A stretch of 64,000 bases of DNA from contig NZ_JAQSDO010000015.1 of assembly GCF_029945965.1 (NCBI RefSeq), forward strand, positions 620,001-684,000. The letters are read 5' to 3'. Shown one piece after another: positions 44,476-56,930 of this stretch. The stretch is from Thermomonas sp. Lineage in GTDB: Bacteria; Pseudomonadota; Gammaproteobacteria; Xanthomonadales; Xanthomonadaceae. The first letter of the stretch is position 1; every line of letters starts with the position of its first letter. The notes beneath the pieces were generated by a model. It ran no database searches. It had not been told where the DNA came from and was given only the letters and a program-made list of their open reading frames with translations. A program made the translations under genes and the position numbers.

Positions 44476-45363
44476 TCAACTCACTTCACGCGCAGCCGAT
44501 GCTGTCCCGCCGCGACGCGATTGCGCACGCACCAGTCGTTCCATCGTCCGGATGGATTTCTTGCCGAGCTTGAGTGCGGTTTCCACCCAGATGTCGGTGA
44601 TGCGCATCAGCTCTGCCATCGGCACCGGTTCGCGAACCTGGTGCAAGGCTGCGCGGGCATGCGGAGTGCGCCGGTTCGAACGTATCGCGTCCTCGACCGC
44701 ATGCAAGCCTTCATCCTTGGCGGCGAGTACATCCACCAATCCCATCTTGTAAAACTCTTCGCTTGTGTACATGCGGCCTTCCAGCATGATCTTCTCGGCC
44801 AATTGCGGGCTGACGCGCTGGCACATGAAGGAATATGCGCCCATGCCCGGAAACAGGTCGAACAAGACTTCCGGCAAGCCCATGACAGCCCCGCGCTCGG
44901 CGACGATGGTGTGGCAACTCAACGCGATTTCGAAGCCGCCACCAAGCGCATCGCCTTGCACCAGCGCGATCGTGTGGGCCCCTGCATGGAGGCCGGCGTG
45001 GAAGCCATGCACAAGGCGCACGGCTTCGTGCGCGTACGTGCGCAATGCATCGCGGTTTCGCTCCTGGATGAGGCTGCTGAACAATGCGAGATCGCCCCCC
45101 AGGCTGAAGGCATCGGTGATGGAACCAAGCACCAGATGAACCGGCCCTGCATCCTGCTGTGCGAGCGGTCGGTTACGCAGGCGGGCGCCCAGCTCGTCCT
45201 GGTAGCGCCTCAGGTCGCCCACCAATTCGTTGTTGAAACAGGACCTGACCGGCGCGACTTCATGGTTGCCGTGCATGTAGGCCCAATAGACGTCGCGTGA
45301 GGCATCTTCTTCGATGCGCAGGGTCGGGTAATGCTCACGGGGAAACGCGATTACAGTAGACAT
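44476..45363 (-). CDS. rpfF: RpfF, DSF synthase (crotonase family)
   Basis: Makes cis-2-unsaturated fatty-acid signals (DSF family) from acyl-ACP by combined dehydratase and thioesterase action. 295 residues, enoyl-CoA hydratase/isomerase fold. The two catalytic glutamates of RpfF are present: Glu145 in G-G-G-F-E-I-A-L-S-C and Glu165 in M-G-L-P-E-V-L-F-D-L-F-P-G-M-G-A-Y-S-F. The N-terminal L-R-I-E-E-D-A-S-R-D-V-Y-W also follows RpfF rather than general crotonases. The start at 45363 has GAGGGA upstream; the frame open to 45519 lacks conserved sequence. Same strand as rpfB, 187 bases after it, with a palindrome between; convergent with rpfC. Confidence 0.95.
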   Translation of the reverse strand: MSTVIAFPREHYPTLRIEEDASRDVYWAYMHGNHEVAPVRSCFNNELVGDLRRYQDELGARLRNRPLAQQDAGPVHLVLGSITDAFSLGGDLALFSSLIQERNRDALRTYAHEAVRLVHGFHAGLHAGAHTIALVQGDALGGGFEIALSCHTIVAERGAVMGLPEVLFDLFPGMGAYSFMCQRVSPQLAEKIMLEGRMYTSEEFYKMGLVDVLAAKDEGLHAVEDAIRSNRRTPHARAALHQVREPVPMAELMRITDIWVETALKLGKKSIRTMERLVRAQSRRGGTASAAREVS

Positions 45364-45454
45364 GGGAGGTCCCTCAAGTTGCGGTGACCGCCGCCGAGCT
45401 GACGTCGGCGACGGAAGCTGAACGCTCGCCCCGATTCTATGCCGCACGCTTGAA

Positions 45455-45472
45455 CCGGGGACAAGTCCCCGG
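45455..45472. promoter_or_regulatory. Palindrome upstream of rpfF
   Basis: CCGGGGAC-AA-GTCCCCGG, a perfect 8-bp inverted repeat about 90 bases before the rpfF start and 79 bases after the rpfB stop. It could be an operator for rpfF or an rpfB terminator; no T-run follows in the minus direction. Confidence 0.45.
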
Positions 45473-45530
45473 GAGATCACTCCAATACTTTTTGATCTTT
45501 TTGTTGCAGGGAAAGTCACTCGAACGATCC

Positions 45531-45558
45531 CTGCGATCAGTTGGCTGCGATCAGCTGG
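45531..45558. repeat. Tandem 14-bp repeat at the 3' end of rpfB
   Basis: CTGCGATCAGTTGG followed directly by CTGCGATCAGCTGG; the second copy contains the rpfB stop codon, the first lies just after it. One mismatch. Confidence 0.85.
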
Positions 45559-47230
45559 CCTTGGGCGGGTCCCGCAATTCCTTGCGCAGGATCTTGCCGA
45601 CGTTGCTCTTTGGCAATTCGTCGCGGAACTCCACCTGCCTCGGCTGCTTGTAGCCGGTCATGTTCTCTCGGCAGAATGCCTTGATCGCCTCGACGCTGAG
45701 CGCCGGATCCTTCTTGACCACGAACACCTTGACCGCTTCGCCGGATTTTTCGTCCGGGACACCAATAGCGGCCACTTCCAGCACCCCGGGCATCATTGCG
45801 ATCACGTCCTCGATCTCGTTCGGGTACACGTTGAAACCCGACACCAGGATCATGTCCTTCTTGCGATCGACGATATAGAAATACCCATTCTCGTCCATCC
45901 GCGCCATGTCTCCGGTATGTAGCCAGCCGCCGGCATCGATGGATTGCGCTGTGTCCTCCGGGCGCTGCCAATAGCCGCGCATCACCTGCGGGCCCTTGAC
46001 GCACAACTCACCGACTTCGCCCATCGGCAGCATGTTGCCGTCGTCATCCTTGATGCAGACGTCGGTCGACGGCACCGGCAAGCCGATCGAGCCGTTGAAC
46101 GCACCCAGCTCGGGCGGGTTGATGCAGACCGCTGGCGAGGTTTCGGTCAAGCCATAGGCCTCGGCCAATGTGCAGCCGGTGACCTGCTTCCACTTGTCGG
46201 CCACTGCGCGTTGCACGGCCATGCCACCACCCAAGGTCAGGTGCAGGTGCGAGAAGTCGACCTGGTCGAATCCGGGTGTGTGCAGCAACCCGTTGAACAG
46301 GGTGTTGACGCCGGTGAACGCAGTGAACGGAATCGACTTCAGTTCCTTGACGAAACCCGGCATGTCACGGGGGTTGGTGATCAGGTGGTTGCGCGCGCCG
46401 AACTTGATGAAGACCAGGCAGTTCGCGGTAAGCGCAAAGATGTGGTACAGCGGCAACGCGGTGACAATGATCTCCTCACCCATGCGGATATTGCTGCCCA
46501 CCCAGGCAGCAGCCTGCTGCATGTTGGCGACCAGGTTGCGGTGGGTCAGCATCGCGCCCTTGGCCACGCCGGTGGTACCGCCTGTGTATTGCAGGAAGGC
46601 AAGATCTTCATGGTCGATGACGACGTTGGACACCTGGTGCATGCGCCCGAGGGTAAGCGTGTCGCGAAAGCGGACGGCGCCCTGGATGTCGTAGTCGGGC
46701 ACCATCTTCTTGACGTGCCGAAGCACGAAATTGACGATCATGCCCTTCGGGAAACCAAGCATGTCGCCCAGGCCCGTTGTGATAGCACGCACACCCGGCA
46801 CGTCTGCAAGCACTTCCTGCACGACGGCGCCAAAATTGTCCATCACCAGGATGACGGAAGCGCCAGAATCCACCATCTGGTGTTTCAGTTCCCGCGGCGT
46901 GTACATCGGGTTGGTGTTGACCACGGTCAGCCCCGCGCGCAACACACCGAGAATCGCCACCGGGTACTGCAGGCAGTTGGGCAGCATGATCGCCACGCGA
47001 TCGCCCTTCTTGAGCTTCAGCTCGCCAAGCAGATAACCGGCGAAATCGCGGCTGAGGCGGTCGAGCTCGCCGTAGGTGATCATCTTGCCCATGTTCGAGA
47101 ATGCGATGTTGTCGCGGAATCTCTCGAGTGCTGCATCAAATACCGCGGGGATCGACTGGAACTCGTTCAGATCGATCTCTTCAGGTACGCCTTCCGGATA
47201 GTGGTCCAGCCAAGGACGTTCTGAACTCAT
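45551..47230 (-). CDS. rpfB: RpfB, long-chain fatty acyl-CoA ligase (FadD-type)
   Basis: Activates fatty acids with ATP and CoA. In Xanthomonas RpfB is a FadD-like ligase linked to DSF turnover and to return of free fatty acids from RpfF thioesterase action. 559 residues, ANL superfamily: A3 motif L-Q-Y-T-G-G-T-T-G-V-A-K-G, Y-G-L-T-E-T-S-P (A5), W-L-H-T-G-D-M-A-R-M-D (A7), V-S-G-F-N-V-Y-P-N-E-I-E (A8) and the catalytic Lys in S-N-V-G-K-I-L-R. The start at 47230 has GGGGAG at six bases; the frame remains open upstream over the divergent lipoprotein gene. Confidence 0.94.
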   Translation of the reverse strand: MSSERPWLDHYPEGVPEEIDLNEFQSIPAVFDAALERFRDNIAFSNMGKMITYGELDRLSRDFAGYLLGELKLKKGDRVAIMLPNCLQYPVAILGVLRAGLTVVNTNPMYTPRELKHQMVDSGASVILVMDNFGAVVQEVLADVPGVRAITTGLGDMLGFPKGMIVNFVLRHVKKMVPDYDIQGAVRFRDTLTLGRMHQVSNVVIDHEDLAFLQYTGGTTGVAKGAMLTHRNLVANMQQAAAWVGSNIRMGEEIIVTALPLYHIFALTANCLVFIKFGARNHLITNPRDMPGFVKELKSIPFTAFTGVNTLFNGLLHTPGFDQVDFSHLHLTLGGGMAVQRAVADKWKQVTGCTLAEAYGLTETSPAVCINPPELGAFNGSIGLPVPSTDVCIKDDDGNMLPMGEVGELCVKGPQVMRGYWQRPEDTAQSIDAGGWLHTGDMARMDENGYFYIVDRKKDMILVSGFNVYPNEIEDVIAMMPGVLEVAAIGVPDEKSGEAVKVFVVKKDPALSVEAIKAFCRENMTGYKQPRQVEFRDELPKSNVGKILRKELRDPPKAS

Positions 47231-47348
47231 GGTCAACTCCCCTGCGAGTGGGCCAGCGCACGAATGCGGCGGCGTATGGATTGCGTTTGATTTGAGCATA
47301 GGCACCCAGCAGTGACAAGCTGGACGAAACCGCATGGAGGTTTCCGCG

Positions 47349-47804
47349 ATGCAGCATTCCAGCTGGGCAAGGATATCGGGCACGCTAGCACTGGTCTGGC
47401 TACTGATCGCAGCGATGACAGCCTGTTCGCGAACGCAACCGGAACAGGCGGTGCGCCAGCAACTCGAAGCCCTGCAAAAGGCGATCGACGCGCGCGATAC
47501 TGGCGCCGTGCAGGATCTTTTGGCCGAGGATTTCATCGGCAATCACGGCATGAATCGACGTGGCGCACGCCAGTTGGCAGTCGCCGTGTTCCTGCAGCAT
47601 CGCGATGTGGGTGCGCGCCTTGGCCCGGTGACGGTCGAGGTGCGCAGCGAAACCGAGGCGACCGCGAAATTCAGCGTGCTGGCGACCGGGGGCAATAGCG
47701 GCCTGCTACCCACGAACGGGCAGGTATTCGATTTCGAAACCGGTTGGCGCCTGGTGGATGGGAAGTGGCGCCTGCTCAATGCACGCTGGACGCCTGAGTT
47801 CTGA
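47349..47804 (+). CDS. Small lipoprotein with NTF2-like domain
   Basis: 151-residue predicted lipoprotein: signal peptide with lipobox-like A-M-T-A-C (Cys26), then an NTF2/SnoaL-like fold suggested by A-V-R-Q-Q-L-E-A-L-Q-K-A-I-D-A-R-D, D-F-I-G-N-H-G-M-N-R-R-G and a Trp-rich end (G-W-R-L-V-D-G-K-W-R-L-L-N-A-R-W). No catalytic function is evident. GGAGG eight bases before 47349 selects this start over the ATG at 47334. It lies between rpfB and rpfA, where X. campestris carries rpfD; this protein is not LytTR-like and is not RpfD. Confidence 0.78.
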   Translation: MQHSSWARISGTLALVWLLIAAMTACSRTQPEQAVRQQLEALQKAIDARDTGAVQDLLAEDFIGNHGMNRRGARQLAVAVFLQHRDVGARLGPVTVEVRSETEATAKFSVLATGGNSGLLPTNGQVFDFETGWRLVDGKWRLLNARWTPEF

Positions 47805-47843
47805 TGAAACGGATTCGGGAAGTCTTTCCGGCAGATGCAACAA

Positions 47844-47861
47844 GGGCGGCCGAAGCCGCCC
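47844..47861. terminator. Hairpin between lipoprotein gene and acnA
   Basis: GGGCGGC-CGAA-GCCGCCC; on the minus strand the loop is the stable UUCG and is followed by TTGTTG. Likely terminates acnA and possibly the convergent lipoprotein gene. Confidence 0.6.
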
Positions 47862-47888
47862 CTGCATTGCGCGCATGTTGCCTTGCGT

Positions 47889-50660
<2,772 letters not shown>

Positions 50661-50759
50661 TTTGGGGGCTCCATGGTCGGTGGGAGGGGCGGAAAAACAC
50701 GCCATTTATTACTGCAATTATGCCCGAAACCGGGCCATTCCGTACGCCGGCGACTGGTG

Positions 50760-51386
50760 TCAGCCCAGCCGTGCATTGATCACCGCGGCCATGTCGCGAC
50801 GGCGGAACACGAAGTCCAGCAGGCTGCCACCGGAATGCCGCCACAGCACCGCCGAACGCAATGCGGCAAGCAGCAAGGACCGGATCTCGGCGACCACGCC
50901 GGCCTGGCCCAGATAATGCGGATTGCCCTGGACCATGATCCGCGGACTCAGTTGGCTGATGGTGCCGGCATACAGTTCGGCCAGTTGGCTGATGACATCT
51001 GGATGGCTGCTGCCGAGCTTGGCGGCAGTATCTGCGGCATCTGAAATGCCTGCACCAACTTTTGCCGCCATCGCGTCGTCGCGGCTGAAACGGCGTTCCA
51101 GTTGCAGCACCGCCAGCGCCAGCTTGCCCAACGCCTCGTCGCGGGGATTGTTGACCAGATGGTCGCGCAGCAGCCGCAGGCCCTGGCGCAAACCCTGCGC
51201 ATCGCCATAGACCGCTTCTGCGGTGTCGGCCTCGAGACGCAGCACGCTGGCCAGTGCAACGTCGACTGGCGCAGCCTCGGATTGGCCGGTATCGGCGATC
51301 CGGCGTACCTGGGCCAAGGCCTGCAGTACACCTGCCAATGCCAGTACGCGATCATCGATGCCCGATTTCAATAGTGCGTGACTCAT
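50760..51386 (-). CDS. hflD: High-frequency lysogenisation protein HflD homologue
   Basis: 208-residue all-helical peripheral membrane protein of the HflD family ([50 protein letters not shown]). E. coli HflD binds lambda CII; the native role is unknown. It overlaps mnmA by four bases in a nudJ-mnmA-hflD operon with the same order as in E. coli. Confidence 0.94.
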   Translation of the reverse strand: MSHALLKSGIDDRVLALAGVLQALAQVRRIADTGQSEAAPVDVALASVLRLEADTAEAVYGDAQGLRQGLRLLRDHLVNNPRDEALGKLALAVLQLERRFSRDDAMAAKVGAGISDAADTAAKLGSSHPDVISQLAELYAGTISQLSPRIMVQGNPHYLGQAGVVAEIRSLLLAALRSAVLWRHSGGSLLDFVFRRRDMAAVINARLG

Positions 51387-52510
51387 GCAGCATGGCTCCT
51401 TGTTGCGATATCACAGCCTGCCACAGGCGCATCGCTGGACAGGATCACTGCGCCGCCAAGGCAAACATCGTCGTCGTACAGCACCAGTGATTGGCCAGGC
51501 GTGACCGCACGCTGCGGACACGCGAATTGCACTTGCAGGCTACCGTCATCGAGCACCTGCACGTCGCAGGCTTCGTCCGCCTGTCGATAGCGAGTCTGCG
51601 CGGTGCATGTGAACTGCGCGGCTGGCGCGACACCGGCGATCCAATGTGCAGGCTCGCTCTGCAGGTTGATGGACTGCAGCCACGGGCTGTCATGGCCCTG
51701 GTCGACGTACAGGATATTGCGCTCGATATCCTTGCCCACCACGTACCAGGGCGCGTCATCGCGGCCACGCACACCGCCGATGTGCAGGCCCTCGCGCTGG
51801 CCCAAGGTGAAATAAAAAACGCCAGGGTGCTCACCGACCGGCACGCCTTGCGGATCGCGGATTTCGCCGGGTTTTGCCGGCAGGTACTGCGACAGGAACT
51901 TGCGGAAATCGCGTTCGCCGATGAAACAAATACCGGTGGAATCCTTCTTTGCTGCAGTGGGCAAGCCAGCCGTCATGGCGAAGCGGCGCACCTCATCCTT
52001 GTGCAGTTCACCCAGCGGAAAACGCGTTGCCGCCAGTTGCGCCTGCCCGAGTTGATGCAGGAAATAGCTCTGGTCCTTGCCGCGGTCGCGTGCGCGCAGC
52101 AGGCGATGCAATCCAACCACGAAGTCCACCCGTGCGTAATGACCAGTTGCGATCGCGTCCGCGCCAAGCTCATGGGCGGCATCCAGGAAATGCTTGAACT
52201 TGATCTCGCGGTTGCACAGCACGTCCGGGTTCGGTGTGCGCCCGGCGGCGTATTCGGCCAGGAAGTGCGTGAACACGCCGTCCCAGTATTCGCGCGAGAA
52301 ATCACGGAACCGGATCGGTAGTCCCAGCGTGCCGCAGACCGCCACCGCATCGCGACGGTCGTCCTCGGCACGGCAATCCCCGCTTCCATCTTCCGCCCAG
52401 TTCTGCATGAACAGGCCGGTTGCCTCGAATCCCTGGTCGCGCAGCAGCAGGGCCGCAACCGAGGAATCCACGCCACCCGACATGCCAATCACGATGTGAC
52501 CAGCACTCAT
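51383..52510 (-). CDS. mnmA: tRNA 2-thiouridylase MnmA
   Basis: Adds sulfur to U34 of tRNA-Lys, Glu and Gln. 375 residues with PP-loop G-M-S-G-G-V-D-S-S (residues 9-17), catalytic cysteines in [10 protein letters not shown] and G-I-C-F-I-G-E-R, and a C-terminal beta-barrel. The start at 52510 is the family start and overlaps the nudJ stop by four bases. Confidence 0.97.
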   Translation of the reverse strand: MSAGHIVIGMSGGVDSSVAALLLRDQGFEATGLFMQNWAEDGSGDCRAEDDRRDAVAVCGTLGLPIRFRDFSREYWDGVFTHFLAEYAAGRTPNPDVLCNREIKFKHFLDAAHELGADAIATGHYARVDFVVGLHRLLRARDRGKDQSYFLHQLGQAQLAATRFPLGELHKDEVRRFAMTAGLPTAAKKDSTGICFIGERDFRKFLSQYLPAKPGEIRDPQGVPVGEHPGVFYFTLGQREGLHIGGVRGRDDAPWYVVGKDIERNILYVDQGHDSPWLQSINLQSEPAHWIAGVAPAAQFTCTAQTRYRQADEACDVQVLDDGSLQVQFACPQRAVTPGQSLVLYDDDVCLGGAVILSSDAPVAGCDIATRSHAA

Positions 52511-52986
52511 GCCAACTGACCCACCAGCGCGAGTGGATGCCGGTTGCCACCCAGATAGTCCGCGACCGTGCGCCAGACCAATGGGCTGCGATGGCGTGGC
52601 GCCATGGCTTGCAATTCTTCCGGGGTCAGCCACAGGGCGCGGACGATGCCTTCGTCGAGCCGGTGTTCCGGGATTTCCTCCAGCGCATCAGCGGCGAAGG
52701 CGAATCGCAGGTAGTGTCGTCCATCGTATTCATTGGCGCGCGTGGGTGCCTTCCATTGGTAGGCACCGATGAAGTGGGTGGGGCGGACGATCCAGCCGGT
52801 TTCCTCCCGTGTTTCGCGCACCGCAGCCTGTAGCAGGCTTTCGTCGGGCTCCAAGTGGCCGGCCGGCTGGTTGATCACCAACTGGTTGTTGGCGCGCTCC
52901 TCCACGCACAACAAGCGACCATCTCGAACAACAATGGTCGCCACGGTGACGTCGGGTTGCCAGAAACGACCTTCGCGATAAGTCAT
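52507..52986 (-). CDS. nudJ: NUDIX phosphatase NudJ
   Basis: Nucleotide/HMP-pyrophosphate hydrolase. 159 residues. The Nudix box is complete: [23 protein letters not shown]. First gene of nudJ-mnmA-hflD and divergent from clpS. Confidence 0.92.
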   Translation of the reverse strand: MTYREGRFWQPDVTVATIVVRDGRLLCVEERANNQLVINQPAGHLEPDESLLQAAVRETREETGWIVRPTHFIGAYQWKAPTRANEYDGRHYLRFAFAADALEEIPEHRLDEGIVRALWLTPEELQAMAPRHRSPLVWRTVADYLGGNRHPLALVGQLA

Positions 52987-53088
52987 GTGGCTGCGCCCGT
53001 GCGGGCTTGGATATCAATGCGCATGCCCACATTCTCACCGTTGGCATGGGCCGCGTCCATGCATGCCGCCATCCGTATCAACCCTCCT

Positions 53089-53094
53089 TATAAT
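53089..53094 (+). promoter_or_regulatory. Perfect -10 TATAAT directly before clpS
   Basis: TATAAT ends seven bases before the clpS ATG at 53101, so transcription may begin at or next to the start codon and give a leaderless mRNA. The -35 region (CCGCCA) is poor and no Shine-Dalgarno is present. Confidence 0.45.
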
Positions 53095-53100
53095 CACCCC

Positions 53101-53430
53101 ATGCCCCAAGACCCAGACAAACCCCAATACGGACACGATCACGGTGTCGTCGTCGCGCCCAGCCGGCCGGAGACGGCCCGCCCACCGCTGTATTCGGTCA
53201 TGTTGTTGAATGACGACTACACGCCCATGGACTTCGTGATCGAGGTACTGACCAGTTTTTTCGCACTCGACCTTGAGCGTGCCACTCAGGTCATGTTGCA
53301 TGTGCATACTCGTGGGCGTGGCGTCTGCGGTGTGTTCACCCGTGAAATCGCCGAGTCCAAGGTGGCGCAAGTGAACGAATATTCACGGATGAACCAACAT
53401 CCACTGTTGTGCACGATGGAGAAAGCGTAG
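53101..53430 (+). CDS. clpS: ClpA adaptor ClpS
   Basis: N-end-rule adaptor that feeds substrates to ClpAP. 109 residues; conserved core [20 protein letters not shown] and [20 protein letters not shown]. The substrate pocket residues N-D-D and the pocket His region (V-M-L-H-V-H) are present. Upstream of clpA by 68 bases. Confidence 0.97.
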   Translation: MPQDPDKPQYGHDHGVVVAPSRPETARPPLYSVMLLNDDYTPMDFVIEVLTSFFALDLERATQVMLHVHTRGRGVCGVFTREIAESKVAQVNEYSRMNQHPLLCTMEKA

Positions 53431-53435
53431 AAGGG

Positions 53436-53464
53436 CTTGTACGGGGCGCATCAAAACCCCACAT
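53436..53464 (+). promoter_or_regulatory. Sigma-32-type promoter for clpA
   Basis: CTTGTA (53436-53441), 15-base spacer and CCCCACAT (53457-53464). The -10 is identical to that of the dnaK promoter in this window; the -35 has one change. Located 34 bases before the clpA start. Confidence 0.6.
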
Positions 53465-53498
53465 CCTGAGTAGTCGCAATACGGAGGGTTTTGCCCCC

Positions 53499-55781
53499 AT
53501 GTTCAGCAAGGATCTCGAGCACAGCATCGGCCAGTGTTACAAGCGCGCCCGTGACGCGCGCCACGAATTCATGACCGTTGAACACCTGCTGCTGGCGCTG
53601 CTCGATAATGCTTCCGCGGAAGCCGTGCTCAAGGCTGTAGGCGCCGATTTCCCGCGCTTGCGCCATGAGCTCGAGGAAGCCATCCAGGCGTCGGTCAACC
53701 AGTTGGCCGAGGATGACGGGCGCGACACTCAGCCGACGCTGGGTTTCCAGCGCGTGCTCCAGCGCGCGGTCTATCACGTGCAGTCATCCGGCAAGAAGGA
53801 GGTCACCGGCGCCAACGTGCTGGTGGCGATCTTCGGCGAAAAGGACTCGCACGCGACGTACTTCCTCAACAAGCAGGACGTGCACAGGCTTGATGTGGTC
53901 AATTACATGTCGCACGGCATCGCCCATCACGATGGAGAGGGCGAGGCGAAGCCTGCCGCTGGCGACGCGCCGCAAGGCGAAGGCGGGGAGGGCGAACACA
54001 AGGGCGATGCGCTATCCGAGTTCGCCAGCAACCTCAATGAACTGGCTGCAGCGGGCAAGATCGACCCACTGGTCGGTCGCGCCGAAGAGGTCGAACGCAC
54101 GATCCAGATCCTGTGCCGGCGCCGCAAGAACAATCCGCTGTACGTGGGCGAGGCCGGCGTCGGCAAGACTGCGCTGGCCGAGGGCTTGGCCAAACGCATC
54201 GTCGATGGCGACGTGCCCGAGGTGCTGAGCGAAGCGGTGATCTATTCGCTCGACCTGGGCGCCCTGGTTGCCGGCACCAAGTATCGCGGCGATTTCGAGA
54301 AACGACTGAAGGGCGTTCTGGTGGCGCTCAACAAACTGCCCAACGCGATCCTGTTCATCGACGAAATCCATACCATTATTGGTGCCGGTTCTGCGTCCGG
54401 CGGCACCATGGATGCGTCCAATCTGATCAAGCCCGTGCTGGCCAATGGCGAACTACGCTGCATTGGTTCCACCACGTTCCAGGAATACCGCGGGATCTTC
54501 GAAAAGGATCGCGCGTTGGCGCGACGCTTCCAGAAGATCGACATCGTCGAGCCAACCGTCGGCGAGACCATCGAAATCCTGCATGGCCTGAAACCACGTT
54601 ATGAACAGCATCACGGCGTCAGCTATGCGGACGAGGCGATCAAGGCCGCGGTCGACCTGTCGGTCAAGCATATTTGCGACCGCTTGCTGCCGGACAAGGC
54701 GATCGACGTAATCGACGAAGCTGGTGCACGTCAACGGCTGATGCCGGTGGAGTTGCGCAAGAGCCTGATCGATGTCGAGGAAATCGAGACGATCGTGGCC
54801 AAGATGGCGCGGATCCCGGCCAAGCAAGTGAGCTCGTCGGACAAGGATGTGCTGCAGCACCTGGAGCGCAACCTGAAGATGGTGATCTTCGGCCAGGACG
54901 AAGCGATCGGCAGCCTGACATCAGCGATCAAGCTGGCGCGCTCGGGACTTGGCAATCCGGACAAACCGATCGGCAATTTCCTGTTCGCAGGCCCAACCGG
55001 TGTCGGCAAGACCGAGGTCACCAAACAGCTGGCGATGCAGCTCGGCATCGAGCTGGTGCGCTTCGACATGTCCGAATACATGGAGTCGCATTCGGTCAGC
55101 CGCCTGATTGGCGCGCCGCCTGGCTATGTCGGCTTCGACCAGGGCGGCCTGCTGACCGAGAAGATCGTCAAGACTCCGCACTGCGTGTTGCTTCTGGACG
55201 AAATCGAAAAGGCGCATCCGGACATCTTCAACATCCTGCTGCAGGTCATGGATCGCGGTGTGCTGACCGACACCAATGGCCGCGAGGCCAACTTCCGCAA
55301 CGTGGTGCTGGTGATGACCACCAATGCCGGTGCCACCCAGGCGGCACGGCGGACGATTGGTTTCACCAAGCAGGACCACAGCAGCGATTCGATGGAAGCG
55401 ATCCGCCGCGGCTTCACCCCGGAGTTCCGCAACCGGCTGGATGCGGTAGTGCAGTTCCAGGCGCTGGGCTTCGAGCATATCCTGCGCGTGGTGGACAAGT
55501 TCCTGATCGAACTCGAAATGCTGCTGCACGACAAGCAGGTCAGCCTGTCGGCCACCCCGGAAGCGCGCGACTGGTTGGCCCGGCATGGGTTCGATCCGCT
55601 GATGGGTGCTCGCCCGATGGCGCGGCTGATCCAGGACAAGATCAAGCGCCCGTTGGCCGACGAGCTGCTGTTCGGAAAGCTGATGAATGGTGGCCGGGTC
55701 GGCCTGGACGTGCTCGATGGCGAGCTGCGCCTGGATGTGCAGGCAGAACCGGAGAAGCTGCTACCGGCGGTCGTTGAATAA
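53499..55781 (+). CDS. clpA: ClpA, ATPase subunit of ClpAP protease
   Basis: Unfoldase that delivers proteins to ClpP. 760 residues: N-domain (about 1-150), an acidic Gly-rich linker, AAA1 with Walker [12 protein letters not shown]2 with G-P-T-G-V-G-K-T and Walker [11 protein letters not shown]. The ClpP-docking loop appears as R-R-T-I-G-F-T-K-Q (IGF in place of E. coli IGL). The start at 53499 has GGAGG upstream; the frame open from 53409 overlaps clpS. Confidence 0.98.
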   Translation: MFSKDLEHSIGQCYKRARDARHEFMTVEHLLLALLDNASAEAVLKAVGADFPRLRHELEEAIQASVNQLAEDDGRDTQPTLGFQRVLQRAVYHVQSSGKKEVTGANVLVAIFGEKDSHATYFLNKQDVHRLDVVNYMSHGIAHHDGEGEAKPAAGDAPQGEGGEGEHKGDALSEFASNLNELAAAGKIDPLVGRAEEVERTIQILCRRRKNNPLYVGEAGVGKTALAEGLAKRIVDGDVPEVLSEAVIYSLDLGALVAGTKYRGDFEKRLKGVLVALNKLPNAILFIDEIHTIIGAGSASGGTMDASNLIKPVLANGELRCIGSTTFQEYRGIFEKDRALARRFQKIDIVEPTVGETIEILHGLKPRYEQHHGVSYADEAIKAAVDLSVKHICDRLLPDKAIDVIDEAGARQRLMPVELRKSLIDVEEIETIVAKMARIPAKQVSSSDKDVLQHLERNLKMVIFGQDEAIGSLTSAIKLARSGLGNPDKPIGNFLFAGPTGVGKTEVTKQLAMQLGIELVRFDMSEYMESHSVSRLIGAPPGYVGFDQGGLLTEKIVKTPHCVLLLDEIEKAHPDIFNILLQVMDRGVLTDTNGREANFRNVVLVMTTNAGATQAARRTIGFTKQDHSSDSMEAIRRGFTPEFRNRLDAVVQFQALGFEHILRVVDKFLIELEMLLHDKQVSLSATPEARDWLARHGFDPLMGARPMARLIQDKIKRPLADELLFGKLMNGGRVGLDVLDGELRLDVQAEPEKLLPAVVE

Positions 55782-55806
55782 CTGTTGCTTCGGCAACAAC
55801 GAAAAA

Positions 55807-55823
55807 GGCGGCCAGTGGCCGCC
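55807..55823. terminator. Bidirectional terminator between clpA and infA
   Basis: GGCGGCC-AGT-GGCCGCC with AAAAA on the left and TCTTTC on the right, so it can stop clpA (plus) and infA (minus, five T). A small GTTGC-TTCG-GCAAC hairpin lies just before it near 55784-55797. Confidence 0.8.
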
Positions 55824-55861
55824 TCTTTCATATACATCACCGGCGCGCTTACTTCAGGCCA

Positions 55862-56080
55862 TCACTTCATGCGATAGGTGATGCGACCCTTGGTGAGGTC
55901 GTAAGGTGTCATTTCGATCTTGACCTTGTCGCCGGTCAGGATACGGATGTAGTTCTTGCGCATGCGTCCGGAGATGTGCGCAATGATCTCATGGCCGTTC
56001 TCCAACTTGACCCGGAACATGGTGTTCGGGAGGGTCTCGGAGATCGTGCCTTCGAATTCGATGACGTCGTCTTTCGCCAT
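55862..56080 (-). CDS. infA: Translation initiation factor IF-1
   Basis: 72-residue S1-fold protein covering the ribosomal A site during initiation. Full-length sequence begins [11 protein letters not shown] and ends R-I-T-Y-R-M-K, with [11 protein letters not shown]. Convergent with clpA, 88 bases after aat. Confidence 0.98.
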   Translation of the reverse strand: MAKDDVIEFEGTISETLPNTMFRVKLENGHEIIAHISGRMRKNYIRILTGDKVKIEMTPYDLTKGRITYRMK

Positions 56081-56168
56081 GTGTTCCTATGTGTAGCTAG
56101 TGTGGGCCAGATTCGAGGCCCGAAGCCGAGCATTCTGACACGCGGGATGGCCTCTTGCAAAGAAATCG

Positions 56169-56930
56169 TTAAACCGGGGCCGTAGCTGCCAGCAACGAAA
56201 CAGGCTGTCCGCGAAATATGGCCGCCCAGTTTCCTGGTGGCTCATCGGCATCCAGTAACCCGGCCAGTGCCTGCATGTAATCGTCCCGTGACCAGGTTTC
56301 CACGCCCAGCCGGCGGGTATGGTCGTTTGGTACCTGCGCATCGACCAATGGCCATCCGCGCTGATCCAGATGCCTTGCCAGTGCTACCAGCGCGACCGTC
56401 GAAGCACCGGATTCGGCGGAGTACATGCTCTCGCCACAGAACATCCGACCGACGTTGAGGCCGTACAGGCCGCCAACCAGCCTGCCTCCACCAGGCACGC
56501 TTCCGTCGAATACCTCGACGCTGTGCGCATGTCCAAGCCGATGCAGCGCGATGTAAGCGCTTTGCATCGACGGAGTAATCCAGGTTCCACGCTGACCGGC
56601 GCGCCTAGCACTGGCACATGCCGCAATGACCCTTTCGAATGCAGTATCCATTCGCACGATCCAGTTCGAACCGCGCAGGCTGCGGCGCAGCCGCGTCGGC
56701 AGGCGGACCGCGTCGGTGCGGAACACCGCGCGTCTCGAAGGGCTCCACCACAGGATCGGTTCGTCGTCCGAATACCAGGGAAAGATGCCGTTGCTATAAG
56801 CGTTGAGCAGGCGCTCTGGGGAAAGATCGCCACCAAATGCGAGCAGGCCATCCGGTTCCACAAGTGCAGTACCTGGCGGTGGGAATGCTGCGTTTGGGTC
56901 CAGCGGCAACTGCGGAAGCTGCAGGCTCAC
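56169..56930 (-). CDS. aat: Leucyl/phenylalanyl-tRNA-protein transferase Aat
   Basis: N-end-rule enzyme that adds Leu or Phe to N-terminal Lys/Arg, making substrates for ClpS-ClpAP. 253 residues with F-P-P-P, G-L-L-A-F-G-G-D-L-S, N-G-I-F-P-W-Y, W-W-S-P-S-R-R, C-G-E-S-M-Y-S and V-D-A-Q. The start is GTG at 56930, overlapping the stop of the upstream gene; the longer ORF to 57173 is antisense to nothing conserved and lacks family sequence. Functionally linked to neighbouring clpS-clpA. Confidence 0.95.
   Translation of the reverse strand: MSLQLPQLPLDPNAAFPPPGTALVEPDGLLAFGGDLSPERLLNAYSNGIFPWYSDDEPILWWSPSRRAVFRTDAVRLPTRLRRSLRGSNWIVRMDTAFERVIAACASARRAGQRGTWITPSMQSAYIALHRLGHAHSVEVFDGSVPGGGRLVGGLYGLNVGRMFCGESMYSAESGASTVALVALARHLDQRGWPLVDAQVPNDHTRRLGVETWSRDDYMQALAGLLDADEPPGNWAAIFRGQPVSLLAATAPV

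Noticed and set aside
47349-47804. Lipoprotein gene between rpfB and acnA as rpfD
   Set aside because: It has a lipobox and an NTF2-like pattern and lacks LytTR features; position alone is not enough.
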